A DNA stretch of 64,000 nucleotides from Paenibacillus mendelii (GCF_024498075.1 NZ_JANHOF010000003.1:1-64000); one strand, 5' to 3'; positions 28,299 to 37,552 are shown, counted from the first letter of the stretch. Numbers and translations: made by a program. The notes: generated by a model not told the origin, from the letters alone.

Positions 28299-28600
28299 CC
28301 GTTTCAGCGTCCGATCACGGAGCCTCACCCTGATTTTTGCTCAGTTAACTCCAACTAACGGCCTTACAGCTGAGCATTTCAGCATATGCGATGCCTGTAA
28401 CGCCGTTTTGTTCTGTTTCAGCAGCCCGATCCGTAACGGGGCACCTTATTATGAGATGAGTACAACGAAGACGAGGGTACATGGTCGTGCACGGCGAGAA
28501 AAAACTCTAGTTCCGAAGAGGCTATCCTCAAGCTCAAGCTCAGGCTACCCTCATGCTCATGCTCTCAGGCTATCCTCGTGCTCATGCAGGAATTGACATC
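28299..28600. repeat. noncoding repeat and low-complexity tract
   Basis: 28320-28440 holds CAGTTAACTCCAACTAACGG and TGTAACGCCGTTTTGTTC-like segments that resemble the intergenic repeats at 50355-50582. 28527-28591 is a degenerate run of CTCAAG/CTCATG/CTCAGG units. No gene is supported; the next gene begins at 28719. Confidence 0.45.
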
Positions 28601-28718
28601 TCCTTTAGAGAAGTAACTACTAGTGCAGTTGAGAGTCATAACCAAGTGGCTTCAATGGTCATAGTTAACCTGACGGACGTTTGATAAGTAACCATGTTGA
28701 TGTAGGGGGAATATATGG

Positions 28719-29663
28719 GTGGCGGCATCCAAGGAACTTTCACTAACCGATCTGGAGTCAGTAGAAAACTGCGTCGGATCGCTCTTAACGGTTACAAGAA
28801 TGTCGAGTGGATATAGCAATGACAATTACATACTTACGACAAGCCAAGGCAAGTACAGACTACGAGTACCGCAGTATTCAAATCAGTTAGACCAATTGAT
28901 TGCAGAACAAACGGTTTTGAAATGGTCATCAGAAGAAAATCATACGATTGTTCCTCTTCTTTATCTTGATACACTGCCGAATGGTACGTATGTAAGTGTA
29001 TTTCCATTCCTTGATGCTGACCCTACGTTTGATCTGCATAACGAGCAGCTGGTGTTTAGTGCTGGCCAAGCTTTAGCTGAATATCATGTCTCTATTGCGG
29101 AGTATGAGGGTAAATTACCATGGGAGACGTTGCCCGAGTCATTCCATTCGGATCCGGAAGACATGGATGAATTAAAGATGACGATCAATGAACAATCGAT
29201 ATCGGAGTACCCTGAATTTTGGCATGCAGTAGAAAACTTATTGTCCAGGTTGAACAAGCTCGGGAAGCAAATGAACGAGGAACCATACCGTTCATTACCT
29301 CATCTTTCGTGCCACGGGGATTATGCACCTGCTAATCTACTAGCTCACCATGAAAAAGTAGTCGGAATTATCGATTTCGAGTGCTGTCGACGAGCACCGA
29401 GAGTACTTGATTTGGCCTCCTTTCTGCAAGCTTTGCAGGAAGATGAGGGATATGAGGCGTCCATGTCATCCTGGTTCCTGAACGGGTACCAATCCACAAT
29501 AACGTTATCGGAGATTGAACTGGAGTTGATTCCGGTTTTTCAAATGTCGCGTTCCTTGGAAGCAGCTAAACGTCACTTTAATAGGGTTATTCAAGGAGAA
29601 CACCACGTACATGCGGGCTTAGTCATGTATTGGGATCGTATTACTTCAAAGCTTAACGATTGA
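28719..29663 (+). CDS. aminoglycoside phosphotransferase-like (APH) kinase
   Basis: A 314-residue protein from GTG 28719, with AGGGGGA 8 bases before. It has the APH/choline-kinase-like fold: a glycine-rich N-lobe (SSGYSNDNYIL, YRLRVP) and the catalytic loop CHGDYAPANLL followed by the metal-binding IIDFECC. It transfers a phosphate to a small hydroxylated substrate. The acceptor is unknown and an antibiotic-resistance role should not be assumed. It stands alone between the decayed PhyH copy and the transport operon. Confidence 0.85.
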   Translation: MAASKELSLTDLESVENCVGSLLTVTRMSSGYSNDNYILTTSQGKYRLRVPQYSNQLDQLIAEQTVLKWSSEENHTIVPLLYLDTLPNGTYVSVFPFLDADPTFDLHNEQLVFSAGQALAEYHVSIAEYEGKLPWETLPESFHSDPEDMDELKMTINEQSISEYPEFWHAVENLLSRLNKLGKQMNEEPYRSLPHLSCHGDYAPANLLAHHEKVVGIIDFECCRRAPRVLDLASFLQALQEDEGYEASMSSWFLNGYQSTITLSEIELELIPVFQMSRSLEAAKRHFNRVIQGEHHVHAGLVMYWDRITSKLND

Positions 29664-29845
29664 GTCCAATTTGGACTGGACATGCAGCCTGCATAGCGGT
29701 TGTTGTGTGTTCAAATCATGCGTTACTTCTAATAAGGGCTTTAGCTTCTTATCCACCTGTCGCGTTTCCCGAGAAAGAAAAGAGACCCGATTAGGAGAGC
29801 CCTGCACAATTCTTCTTTGTCAGAACAAGAAAAATAATCAAAGAA

Positions 29846-29880
29846 AAACGAGCCTCTAGAATCGCTTCTAAGACTCGTTT
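29846..29880. terminator. hairpin between convergent genes
   Basis: AAACGAG / CTCGTTT arms with an inner TAGAA / TTCTA stem. T or A runs flank both sides, so it may serve both the phosphotransferase gene and the reverse-strand operon. No further gene was seen in 29664-30021. Confidence 0.5.
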
Positions 29881-30021
29881 CGCATGCAGGGGGTCATATT
29901 GGATCCCCTTAATTTTTGATTTTTTCATATATACTATTTTTTGCAACGGTCTCGATTACTGGTCTCTAAAATTGAAAAAGCGTAGGCGGTCGCCAGGGGT
30001 TCACCTATTACAACCAATGCC

Positions 30022-30756
30022 TTAAAACAGGTAGATTTTTCGTTTCAAATCTTCTCGCAGCGTCACCTTGGAATCGTTCCGTATATAATGACAAACATAG
30101 GATCTGCGGAATCTGTCCTTCGTTTTGTTGCGGGTTGAGGAATGGACGAGCAAACTATGGAAGAATAGGATATCGCCCTTTTCCAGTACAACAGGTATTT
30201 CTTCCGTCAAATCCACGCCTTCCGTCTCCGTGGTCCAATCCGCATGCTCCAATAGATTCTTCACCTTACCGTGGCGCAGAGGTCCCAGCTTGTGACTGCC
30301 CGGAATCACGTGAAGACATCCGTTATCTTCATCACTTTTCTCCATCGCGAGAGAGGTAGCAATCATTGTGTTCGGCTCATGATGGATATATTCATAATCT
30401 TGATGCGCTGCTTGGCCTTTTGAACCGGGTTCCTTGAAGAAGTACATGCTCTGCACGCCAACCGCTTCATCGCCCATCAATTGGGCCAACGCTCCTCTTA
30501 TAATAGGAAGCTTGAGCATCTGCAAGGAGAAGCTGTCTTTCAGATGGGGATTAAAGACCCGGAAGGAGAATGTAGCTTTCTCAGCCGAATCCGGTTGATC
30601 GGGTATGTCATTCTTAGCAAGATTGTACATATGCCGGTTATAGATATCGAGTAAATCGTTGCTGCAAGCCTGACGGAGAATAAGATAGCCGTTAGTGGCG
30701 AAGAAAGAAATCTGTGCATCATCCAGTGGGGAAATACGGTCGATGGTTTCTATCAT
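30022..30756 (-). CDS. PhyH-family Fe(II)/2-oxoglutarate dioxygenase
   Basis: A 244-residue protein with AAGGGTGAG before its ATG. HQD (AAHQDYEY, near residue 118) and the distal His in LVHSSTRNKTKDRFRRSY complete the metal triad, with an Arg nearby for 2-oxoglutarate. DEDNGCLHVIPGSH is a PhyH hallmark. The substrate is unknown. It is the last gene of a reverse-strand operon with an oligopeptide/oligosaccharide-type importer, so the imported compound or its derivative is a reasonable guess. A decayed duplicate lies at 27844-28219. Confidence 0.9.
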   Translation of the reverse strand: MIETIDRISPLDDAQISFFATNGYLILRQACSNDLLDIYNRHMYNLAKNDIPDQPDSAEKATFSFRVFNPHLKDSFSLQMLKLPIIRGALAQLMGDEAVGVQSMYFFKEPGSKGQAAHQDYEYIHHEPNTMIATSLAMEKSDEDNGCLHVIPGSHKLGPLRHGKVKNLLEHADWTTETEGVDLTEEIPVVLEKGDILFFHSLLVHSSTRNKTKDRFRRSYVCHYIRNDSKVTLREDLKRKIYLF

Positions 30757-30795
30757 AAGCTCACCCTTCTCAAAAGATTTTCCTTCGGTATCAAC

Positions 30796-30993
30796 CTAGC
30801 GCTGGGAGCTGCGGTTTCGCTCCATCCATTCAAGTAGAAAGATGACGATGGACAAAAACAGATTAACACCGAGTGATAAGACTAGAATAACGTATTCGGC
30901 GGAGTCTTTGTTAACAATAAATAGTAAGAGGACGATCAAGACTATGAAAAAGACACAAATCTTAAAGATTACTTTACGGTAGCTATGGTCCAT
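30796..30993 (-). CDS. small membrane protein, two helices
   Basis: 65 residues from ATG 30993, placed by the AGAAGG site; it overlaps the end of the upstream ATPase gene by 25 bases. Two hydrophobic segments (IFKICVFFIVLIVLLLFIV and YVILVLSLGVNLFLSIVIFLL) are joined by NKDSAE, and the tail is basic. No family is recognised. Part of it is duplicated at 28220-28298. Confidence 0.6.
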   Translation of the reverse strand: MDHSYRKVIFKICVFFIVLIVLLLFIVNKDSAEYVILVLSLGVNLFLSIVIFLLEWMERNRSSQR

Positions 30994-31985
30994 TGCGGTA
31001 CCTTCTCTACGTGATGACATGACACAATCGTATTGCCGTAGGGCATCAGTGACGGTGCGGTTTGCTCACATGTCTGGCTCGCGTATAAGCATCTTGGATG
31101 AAAGGAGCAGCCGGACGGCGGATTCATAATACTTGGCATATCTAAGCTTTTCAGCGGCAATTCTCTCTTCGCTTTGGCGATCCTTGGATTAGGGACCGGA
31201 ACGGCAGATAGAAGCGCTTGCAAATAAGGATGCTTCGGAGCGGCAAGCACATCATGCACACTTCCTTGCTCAACAATCTTTCCCAAGTACATGACGGCCA
31301 TCCGGCCATACTGCGCAATATAGCGTGCGGTAGCCAAATCATGCGTAATATAGATAAAGGCAATGCCAAGACTCTTATTCAAGTTCGACATTAACCGCAG
31401 GATCGCCATTCGTAAAGAGACATCAATCATGGACACAGGCTCGTCGGCGACAATGAGCTTCGGCTTCAAGGAGATCGCTCTTGCAAGCAGCACCCGTTGT
31501 CTTTGCCCACCGCTCATTTGATGGGGATACTTCTCGATATACTGCTCGGGCGGCGTCAAGCCAACCGTATCCAGCAGTTCACACACCCGATCATATGCCT
31601 CTTTGCGGCTGCGAACCAATTTATGCTGAAGGATGGGATCGGATAGCGATTGGAAGATGGTTCGCATCGGGTTCAAGGCCGCATAGGAGTCCTGCTGTAC
31701 AAGCTGCACGCTGCGACGGTACTCGGAAAACTCTGCTTTATTCATCTTCCATACGTCTTTGCCTTGATACAGAAGCTGCCCTTCGGTCGGCTTATGCAGG
31801 CCTGTGACGACTTTGCCTAGCGTGGTTTTGCCACAGCCGCTTTCCCCTACAAGTGCTACAATCTCCCCAGGCTCGAATGATAACTGAACATCGACCATAG
31901 CGGGGATGGGTGTCGCTTTGCCAAACAGCCCCGATTTTTGCTCGAAAACCATGCTAATGTTGTGAAGTTCCAGCAAACTGCTCAA
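30969..31985 (-). CDS. oligopeptide/dipeptide-type ABC transporter ATPase (OppF/DppF)
   Basis: A 338-residue ATPase: Walker A GESGCGKTT, signature MSGGQRQRV, Walker B LIVADEP, switch ITHDLA, and the C-terminal Opp/Dpp Fe-S-type Cys motif (GCSFHPRCLYASQTCEQT). Its start overlaps the stop of the OppD-like gene by 4 bases (ATGA-type). It powers uptake with the other ATPase. Confidence 0.93.
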   Translation of the reverse strand: MSSLLELHNISMVFEQKSGLFGKATPIPAMVDVQLSFEPGEIVALVGESGCGKTTLGKVVTGLHKPTEGQLLYQGKDVWKMNKAEFSEYRRSVQLVQQDSYAALNPMRTIFQSLSDPILQHKLVRSRKEAYDRVCELLDTVGLTPPEQYIEKYPHQMSGGQRQRVLLARAISLKPKLIVADEPVSMIDVSLRMAILRLMSNLNKSLGIAFIYITHDLATARYIAQYGRMAVMYLGKIVEQGSVHDVLAAPKHPYLQALLSAVPVPNPRIAKAKRELPLKSLDMPSIMNPPSGCSFHPRCLYASQTCEQTAPSLMPYGNTIVSCHHVEKVPQWTIATVK

Positions 31986-32965
31986 GCCAGCATCTCTCCC
32001 TTCTCATTCAAATGACATGCAGCCAAACGATCCTTCCCTACAGAAATTGCACGAGGCTGCTCCAGCTTACAGAGATCTGTTGAAAATTCGCATCGTGGAT
32101 GGAAAGCACATCCGGTCGGCAAGTTTAATAAATTCGGCGAGGATCCTTTGATGGATTTGTTTTCGCTAACATCATCTAATATGGAGGGAGCCGCTTGGAT
32201 GAGTCCCGCCGTATAGGGATGCTTGGCATTCTCGAACATCTCGAACGTTTCCCCAAGCTCCACAATCTTTCCGGCATACATGACGCCAATGCGGTCAGCC
32301 ACTCTGGCAACAACAGAAATATCATGTGATAGAAGAAGCATCGTAATGTTCATTTCCTTATGAACCTTTAGCAGAATATCAAATATGTAATCTTGTGTGA
32401 TGACATCGAGTGCGGTTGTCGGCTCGTCCAAGATGACCAGCTGCGGGTCAAGCAGCAGACTGAAGGCGATCATGACACGCTGCTTCATACCCCCGCTTAA
32501 TTCATGCGGGTAAGCCTTCAGCACGCGGCCTGGCTCAAGCCGGACATAATCGAGCAATTGCGATGCCTTCTCGATGATCTCCGGTTTACCCATCTTTTTA
32601 TGAGCCAGAACAGTCTCAATCATCTGCTCTCCAATGCGCATGACAGGGTTCAATGCGTTCTGTGCAGCTTGAAATACCATGGATACATCCGACCAGCGAT
32701 AATGGCGTAATCGATTGGCGTTGTACCGCAAAATATCCTCTCCATTAAGAAAGATACTTCCGTTCTTGATGGTTCCTGGCGCTGAAACGATATTAAGAAT
32801 AGCGGAAGCCAGTGTCGATTTGCCACTGCCGCTTTCTCCGACCAAGGCTGTCACTTTTCCTTTCGGAATATCAAGCGAAACATGGTCGACAGCTCGAATC
32901 GTTCCCGAGCGAAGTTTGAATTCGATGGATAAATCTCTAATTTCAATAATATTGTTCTCGTTCAT
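31982..32965 (-). CDS. oligopeptide/dipeptide-type ABC transporter ATPase (OppD/DppD)
   Basis: A 327-residue ATPase: Walker A GESGSGKST, signature LSGGMKQRV, Walker B LVILDEP, switch LSHDIS, and the C-terminal motif GCAFHPRCEFSTDLC. It is encoded 12 bp after the OppC-like permease and is coupled to the OppF-like gene. Confidence 0.93.
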   Translation of the reverse strand: MNENNIIEIRDLSIEFKLRSGTIRAVDHVSLDIPKGKVTALVGESGSGKSTLASAILNIVSAPGTIKNGSIFLNGEDILRYNANRLRHYRWSDVSMVFQAAQNALNPVMRIGEQMIETVLAHKKMGKPEIIEKASQLLDYVRLEPGRVLKAYPHELSGGMKQRVMIAFSLLLDPQLVILDEPTTALDVITQDYIFDILLKVHKEMNITMLLLSHDISVVARVADRIGVMYAGKIVELGETFEMFENAKHPYTAGLIQAAPSILDDVSENKSIKGSSPNLLNLPTGCAFHPRCEFSTDLCKLEQPRAISVGKDRLAACHLNEKGEMLA

Positions 32966-32977
32966 GGCGTCTCCCTT

Positions 32978-33829
32978 CTATCCCCTTAGCCTAGGATTGA
33001 GTGCTTCATCGATCCCATTGGCAAAGAAGATCGAACCCAGTTGAAATAATGCCAGACAAAGAATTGGCGAGAACAGATAAATGAAGCCCAGCGGATTAAA
33101 GATACCCCCTGTTTGAGAAATGGCAAGATTAAGCATCTGGCCCCAATTGGTCGGGGAGTAGGGGGCAAGCCCCAGCATCATAATACCTACGCTGCCTGTA
33201 ATGGCACCGCGCATTGTCATTATAAAACTGATCGATAAGAAGGAAGTGATGCTAGGCATAAGCTCTTTGAAAATAATATGCGGCTTGCTCATCCCCATAA
33301 CCTTACAGATGACGATGAAATCCCGTTCCTTCAGTGAAATAATTTGTGATCGGACAGCGCGTGTCAGACCGGGCCAGCTCCAGGCGCTTAATACAAGGGC
33401 GAAGGAAATGGGGTCTCGGATTGAGAATATAGCCGCCATAATGATCAGAATCGGGAAGCTGGGGATCGTAAGAAACAAATTGGTAATCAGCATAATACCC
33501 GCATCTAGTCTTCCGCCAACAAGTCCGGAGATTGTCCCGAGAAGCGCGCCGACAAACAAGGTGAAGAAGGCGGCTAACAAGCCGACAAGAAGAACTTCCT
33601 TGGATCCGTGCACTAATTGAATAAACGTATCTCTTCCGGCAAAATCGGTTCCAAGCCAGTGCTCGAACGATGGTGTCAGGTAGCGGTTGTTATAATCGAC
33701 GGTCATATTAAGCTTAAAGACAAAAGGCCCGACAGTCGCCATCAAAATGAAAATGACCAAAATGATTAACCCAATAAACGACCTTTTGTTATGGCAGATG
33801 ATTCTGAAAAAATCGATCATTCCTCGCAT
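32978..33829 (-). CDS. peptide-type ABC transporter permease (OppC/DppC)
   Basis: A 283-residue protein with an N-terminal helix, an extracytoplasmic loop (NRYLTPSFEHWLGTDFAGRDTF, typical of OppC) and five further helices. The EAA-like loop reads LKERDFIVICKVMGMSKPHIIFKELMP. It pairs with the OppB-like permease 7 bp upstream. Confidence 0.92.
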   Translation of the reverse strand: MRGMIDFFRIICHNKRSFIGLIILVIFILMATVGPFVFKLNMTVDYNNRYLTPSFEHWLGTDFAGRDTFIQLVHGSKEVLLVGLLAAFFTLFVGALLGTISGLVGGRLDAGIMLITNLFLTIPSFPILIIMAAIFSIRDPISFALVLSAWSWPGLTRAVRSQIISLKERDFIVICKVMGMSKPHIIFKELMPSITSFLSISFIMTMRGAITGSVGIMMLGLAPYSPTNWGQMLNLAISQTGGIFNPLGFIYLFSPILCLALFQLGSIFFANGIDEALNPRLRG

Positions 33830-33836
33830 GGTATGA

Positions 33837-34835
33837 TTACCCCTCTACCTTGATTCTCGGATCAAGCTTGGAATAAACCAAATCTGCAATGAGATTGGCA
33901 ACGATCATCGTGACACTGAGAAACAACATGATTCCTTGCATAACTGTATAATCTCTTGTTCTCGTCGCTTCCCCTAAGAAGTACCCGATTCCAGGGTATT
34001 GGAAGATATTCTCGATTAGCGTTGCTCCGCCAAGCATTCCGCCGAAGGTGACGGCCAGCATCGTGATCATCGGCAGCATCGCATTCTTCATGACATAGCG
34101 GTTCATGATGACAGAGTCGGAAATTCCTCGGGCCTTCGCTGCGATAATATAGTCTTCGCCAAGTATGCTTACGGCATTGCCTTTCATCATGAGCGCCCAT
34201 CCGCCGATATTGGTTATAACGAAGGTTAAGATCGGCATTGCTGCGTAGTAGAGCACGCTCACAATAAAGTCGATGTTGAAGCCGGGGGTCACGAAGGGAT
34301 CGTATGCCCCGTTAACGGGAAACCAGTCTAACCCGTATGCAAACACAACCAACAATAGAATCGCAAAGATGAAATCCGGTATGGCTGAGGTAATAACAGT
34401 AAATAAGGAAACCGACGGCTCTAGAATAGAATTTCGTTTCCAAGCCATTCTCACGCCCAGCAGCATCCCGATCACAAAGCTGATAAGGAGTGAAATGGTT
34501 GCTACGAAAATCGTCCAAGGCATTGCGTTTGCAATAATGGAGTTAACCGTAATTTGCTGGTAAACCATTGAAACGCCAAGGTTTCCCTGGAGGAGACCTG
34601 AAATATAACGAATAAACTGTTCGTGTAACGGTTCGTTCGGATTGTAATTAATCATGGCTGCTATACGCCGGTAGGCTTCTTCCAATGTAATCCCGAATTG
34701 AGTTGCATAATCACGGGCCCATCCGTCAATAGCGTTACCCGGTGTTAAGCGGAGCAATATGAAGGTCATCACTGTGGCTAGGCATACTGTAACGAAAGCC
34801 ATCCCAATTCTTTTTAACACAATGACGAGTGTCAC
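33837..34835 (-). CDS. peptide-type ABC transporter permease (OppB/DppB)
   Basis: I start it at GTG 34835, which has GAAGGAGGG 5-8 bases upstream and gives the usual N-terminus (VIVLKRIGMAFVTVCLATVMTFILLRLTPG); an in-frame start at 34940 would add 35 atypical residues. 333 residues with six helices and the loop EDYIIAAKARGISDSVIMNRYVMKNAMLP. It forms the channel with the OppC-like subunit. Confidence 0.9.
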   Translation of the reverse strand: MTLVIVLKRIGMAFVTVCLATVMTFILLRLTPGNAIDGWARDYATQFGITLEEAYRRIAAMINYNPNEPLHEQFIRYISGLLQGNLGVSMVYQQITVNSIIANAMPWTIFVATISLLISFVIGMLLGVRMAWKRNSILEPSVSLFTVITSAIPDFIFAILLLVVFAYGLDWFPVNGAYDPFVTPGFNIDFIVSVLYYAAMPILTFVITNIGGWALMMKGNAVSILGEDYIIAAKARGISDSVIMNRYVMKNAMLPMITMLAVTFGGMLGGATLIENIFQYPGIGYFLGEATRTRDYTVMQGIMLFLSVTMIVANLIADLVYSKLDPRIKVEG

Positions 34836-34867
34836 ATTCTGGCCCTCCTTCAGAAAATGGGGTGGGT

Positions 34868-34926
34868 TTCGGGCTTCACAACGATAGACAACGTACACAG
34901 GTCGGATGATCGACGTGAAGCCCGAA
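34868..34926 (-). promoter_or_regulatory. long stem-loop between binding-protein and permease genes
   Basis: A perfect 12-bp inverted repeat (TTCGGGCTTCAC / GTGAAGCCCGAA) encloses 35 bases, in the 143-bp gap between the binding-protein gene and its permeases. No T tract follows, so it more probably stabilises the upstream mRNA 3' end or attenuates readthrough than fully terminates. Confidence 0.55.
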
Positions 34927-34978
34927 TAGGGTTTGATCATGGAGAAGCGTTAGTCAAATCGAAAGCTCGAAATCAGGG

Positions 34979-36844
34979 TTACTCCCTTGGCGATAATCTG
35001 CCTTCAACGAAGTATGTGATTCCCCCGAATCCAAAGTTGATCTCAGAAACTGCATCGATGTCGTCAGGCTCAGTCGGCACCGGCAAGCTGCGATCGTACT
35101 TTTCGAATTCATCCTCTCTCGGCCAGCCCTTGATCGTTTTTACATTCTCGAAATACCCGGTCGTATTTTGGAAGAAGCCTACTCCATAGGCGTTCTCATT
35201 CGTAATCCATGCCAGCTTGAAGATGGCGTCCTTACGCTCCTCATCCTTTTGCAAATAAGGCATACTCTGTAATGTCTTCTCAATGTCAACAACCTGCCCG
35301 TCGGGACCTGGCAGCTTCATATTCAGTTTTCCTTTGTCCGGGCCATCCTTAAATTTAGGCAGATGAGCCATATTTCCTATGCCGCCCCAGTAGAAGTTCC
35401 GCAAGGAATTCCACGGGAACATGAAGCCCCAGGAAACGTCAACCCAGTCGACAGACATATGGTAAGCACCTTTGTCCTTGGTCGAGTTGTTATAATACAC
35501 ACTGCCATCGACAGCCAGCAATTTCGTCGGAAGACCGAATTTCGTCATCTGCTCGGCAGCGATCTGGGCAGAGTTCACTGCCTGCAGCCAGCCTCCGCTT
35601 ACCCCGATAATAAAGTTCGGCGTTGTGCCGCTCGGGTCCGCCCAGTTGCCGTCAGCACCTTTCTTCCAGCCTAGCTCGGTTAAGAGCTCGCCTGCTTTGT
35701 CAGGGTTATACGTGAATTTCGTCATGGTCTCGCGGTTCTCCGGCGTGATCCATTTGGTTAGCTCGGATTGCGGCATCCCGGTCATTGAGACATCTGCTTC
35801 TTGCCCATAGTAGTTGCCGACCTCGCGAATCTTCGTTCTATCCAGCGCGTACACGACGGCCTGACGGAATTTCTGATTATCGAATGGCGGTTTATCCAGA
35901 TTGAATACCATTCCGATTGTCGCAGGGTCAAACATACGGTAATGTACAAGATCCTTGTTGGTAGCCAGCATATTTTCCAATATATCTCTTGGTGGCGTAC
36001 CCGGATATGTATCGATCTTGCCCGATTTCAGCAAAGCTAAGCCGGAGGAATCAGACCCCGGATTCTTAATAAAGATCCGGTCAAAATGAATATTCTCAAC
36101 CTTCCAATAGTTCTCGTTCTTCTCCAGAATCATATCGGAGGCGGTTACTTTCTTCACGATAAACGGGCCAGTCCCGACAGGCATCTTAGGACCCGCTGTC
36201 AAAAAGTCCTGCCAGTTTTTATCGATATCTTTGCGCAGCTTATCTGTAATTTCCAAGCCGAACGGCCCTTTTTTATTGGGATCGTCTGTCTTCTTGGCTT
36301 GCTTTAACAATTCATCCACCTTATCGATGTACTTACCATAGAGATGATAAGGAATTGTGGCCTGTTGATCCTGCGCAAGGAACAAATCCTTCATTTCCGT
36401 AAACGGTGAGGGCTCCTGCCACTTAAAAGTAATTGTCGTATCGTCGACGATTTCAATGCTGGTCAGATGTTTGGTGATCTCGACGCCGTTATTGAGCATG
36501 TAATAGCTCCAAACATCCTTGCTTGTAAATGGCTTTCCGTCCTGCCAGGTTACACCCGGTCTTATTTTGATGATGGTTTCATTCCCTTTATGCTCTACCG
36601 ATTCAGCCAGACGTTTGTAAATCTTATCTGTTGAGCGAACGATCTGGAATAGTCCCTCGAACGTATACTGCGAAGCTTGGCCTACACCACCGGAGGCGAA
36701 AGGGTTGCCTTGAAATAACGGAGGCTTTGGCCACCCGCCTAAGTCCCGGAACACCTTCGTGTTATCTTCCGTACATCCATTCAAAACAACGGTGGCAACC
36801 AGTACAAATGAAAGCAATAAAAGCTTTAATTTCCTTGCTCGCAT
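34979..36844 (-). CDS. family 5 extracellular solute-binding lipoprotein
   Basis: I prefer ATG 36844 (AAGGAGGT 6 bases upstream) over TTG 36850. 621 residues with a lipoprotein signal (lipobox VVLNGC). The SBP_bac_5 fold is evident (GVTWQDGKPFTSKDVWSYYM, KMPVGTGPFIVKK, DNQKFRQAVVYALDR). It is first in the operon with OppBCDF-like genes. Family 5 proteins bind peptides, but in saccharolytic Firmicutes some bind oligosaccharides. The glycosidase-rich surroundings leave both open. Confidence 0.92.
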   Translation of the reverse strand: MRARKLKLLLLSFVLVATVVLNGCTEDNTKVFRDLGGWPKPPLFQGNPFASGGVGQASQYTFEGLFQIVRSTDKIYKRLAESVEHKGNETIIKIRPGVTWQDGKPFTSKDVWSYYMLNNGVEITKHLTSIEIVDDTTITFKWQEPSPFTEMKDLFLAQDQQATIPYHLYGKYIDKVDELLKQAKKTDDPNKKGPFGLEITDKLRKDIDKNWQDFLTAGPKMPVGTGPFIVKKVTASDMILEKNENYWKVENIHFDRIFIKNPGSDSSGLALLKSGKIDTYPGTPPRDILENMLATNKDLVHYRMFDPATIGMVFNLDKPPFDNQKFRQAVVYALDRTKIREVGNYYGQEADVSMTGMPQSELTKWITPENRETMTKFTYNPDKAGELLTELGWKKGADGNWADPSGTTPNFIIGVSGGWLQAVNSAQIAAEQMTKFGLPTKLLAVDGSVYYNNSTKDKGAYHMSVDWVDVSWGFMFPWNSLRNFYWGGIGNMAHLPKFKDGPDKGKLNMKLPGPDGQVVDIEKTLQSMPYLQKDEERKDAIFKLAWITNENAYGVGFFQNTTGYFENVKTIKGWPREDEFEKYDRSLPVPTEPDDIDAVSEINFGFGGITYFVEGRLSPRE

Positions 36845-36905
36845 CAACAAACCTCCTTTTTTATTCTAAAATATTCCAATTAGCAGACTTACATCTAGTT
36901 TATAA

Positions 36906-36920
36906 ATGTAAGCGTTTACT
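36906..36920. promoter_or_regulatory. cre site (CcpA) in the transporter promoter
   Basis: ATGTAAGCGTTTACT matches the cre consensus WTGNAARCGNWWWCA at 14 of 15 positions. It lies about 13 bases downstream of a - strand TATAAT (36938-36933), placing it at or just after the likely start site. Catabolite repression of the importer is inferred; a dedicated LacI-type repressor could also bind. Confidence 0.65.
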
Positions 36921-37274
36921 AACTATTCTAAGATTATAATCAATTCCGTTTATTTCCGTCTTTGTATATTAAAGACGCATTATTGCATTCTTACGCCATG
37001 CTCCAATCCAATGCTGTCAGCCCTAATGCACACCTGATCCAATATCGGCGGCAGTTGTTCCTTCTTTTTTTTGGATTATTCCGTTTGTTATTGCAGCGTT
37101 AAGCTTCAAATGAAATAATGCGTAAAAGCGACTATGAGTCTCTTAATTCGCAAAGCTCTCTGGCGCAAATACATTAAGATTTACTGGGTCGGGAATATAG
37201 TAATATTGTTTTAAATTGGAAGAGTGGGAAGGGTAGAGAGCTCACATACACTAACTGATAAGGAAGATTACAGA

Positions 37275-37426
37275 TGAGAGAACGATTCTATTTCATCGTA
37301 TAACTGTCGTATTGATGATCAGCTGCGGATTTAGCGAGATACGTTGGCTCGGATGGAACCTACTACGATGATGTTTCCAGCTACTGCTTTTGCGTAAGTA
37401 CAGAAGACGATGAAGCACGGGGGTAA
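37275..37426 (+). pseudogene. decayed small lipoprotein-like gene
   Basis: ATG 37275 follows AAGGAAG and begins MRERFYFIV, but the frame breaks at once. The next frame gives a lipobox-like stretch (TVVLMISCG), and a third gives YVGSDGTYYDDVSSYCFC...ARG ending at 37426. Two small indels would join them into one secreted lipoprotein of about 50 residues. It could be chance. Confidence 0.35.
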
Positions 37427-37438
37427 GTTAGCACTGTA

Positions 37439-37491
37439 AAAATCCCCATTACGGTTGACACAAGAAATATGTCGATCGTAATGGGGATTTT
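37439..37491. terminator. bidirectional terminator, 15-bp stem
   Basis: AAAATCCCCATTACG pairs perfectly with CGTAATGGGGATTTT, and the loop holds an extra GACA/TGTC pairing. T runs occur on both strands. Confidence 0.75.
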
Positions 37492-37492
37492 A

Positions 37493-37552
37493 CTATTCAA
37501 ACTTATCAACTTTACCCGTACCTAAACAAAAATAGAGGTTTTTTCGCCTCAT
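37493..37552 (-). CDS. possible 19-residue small ORF
   Basis: On the - strand, GGAGGT stands 8 bases before an ATG opening MRRKNLYFCLGTGKVDKFE, with a stop two bases before the 15-bp terminator hairpin. The site, length and terminator together look like a short transcript or leader peptide. No homology is recognised. Confidence 0.25.
   Translation of the reverse strand: MRRKNLYFCLGTGKVDKFE

Noticed and set aside
28527-28591. Repeated CTCATG/CTCAGG units as a CRISPR array
   Set aside because: The units are about 6 bp and degenerate, with no spacer structure and no cas genes nearby.
28093-28596. Open frame of 167 codons on the + strand
   Set aside because: It runs antisense to the PhyH remnant and through low-complexity repeats; composition and lack of a ribosome binding site argue against a gene.
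29664-29730. tRNA-like 3' half (T-arm-like GTGTG-TTCAAAT-CATGC)
   Set aside because: No matching acceptor stem, D-arm or seven-base anticodon loop could be drawn around it; a chance hairpin is more likely.
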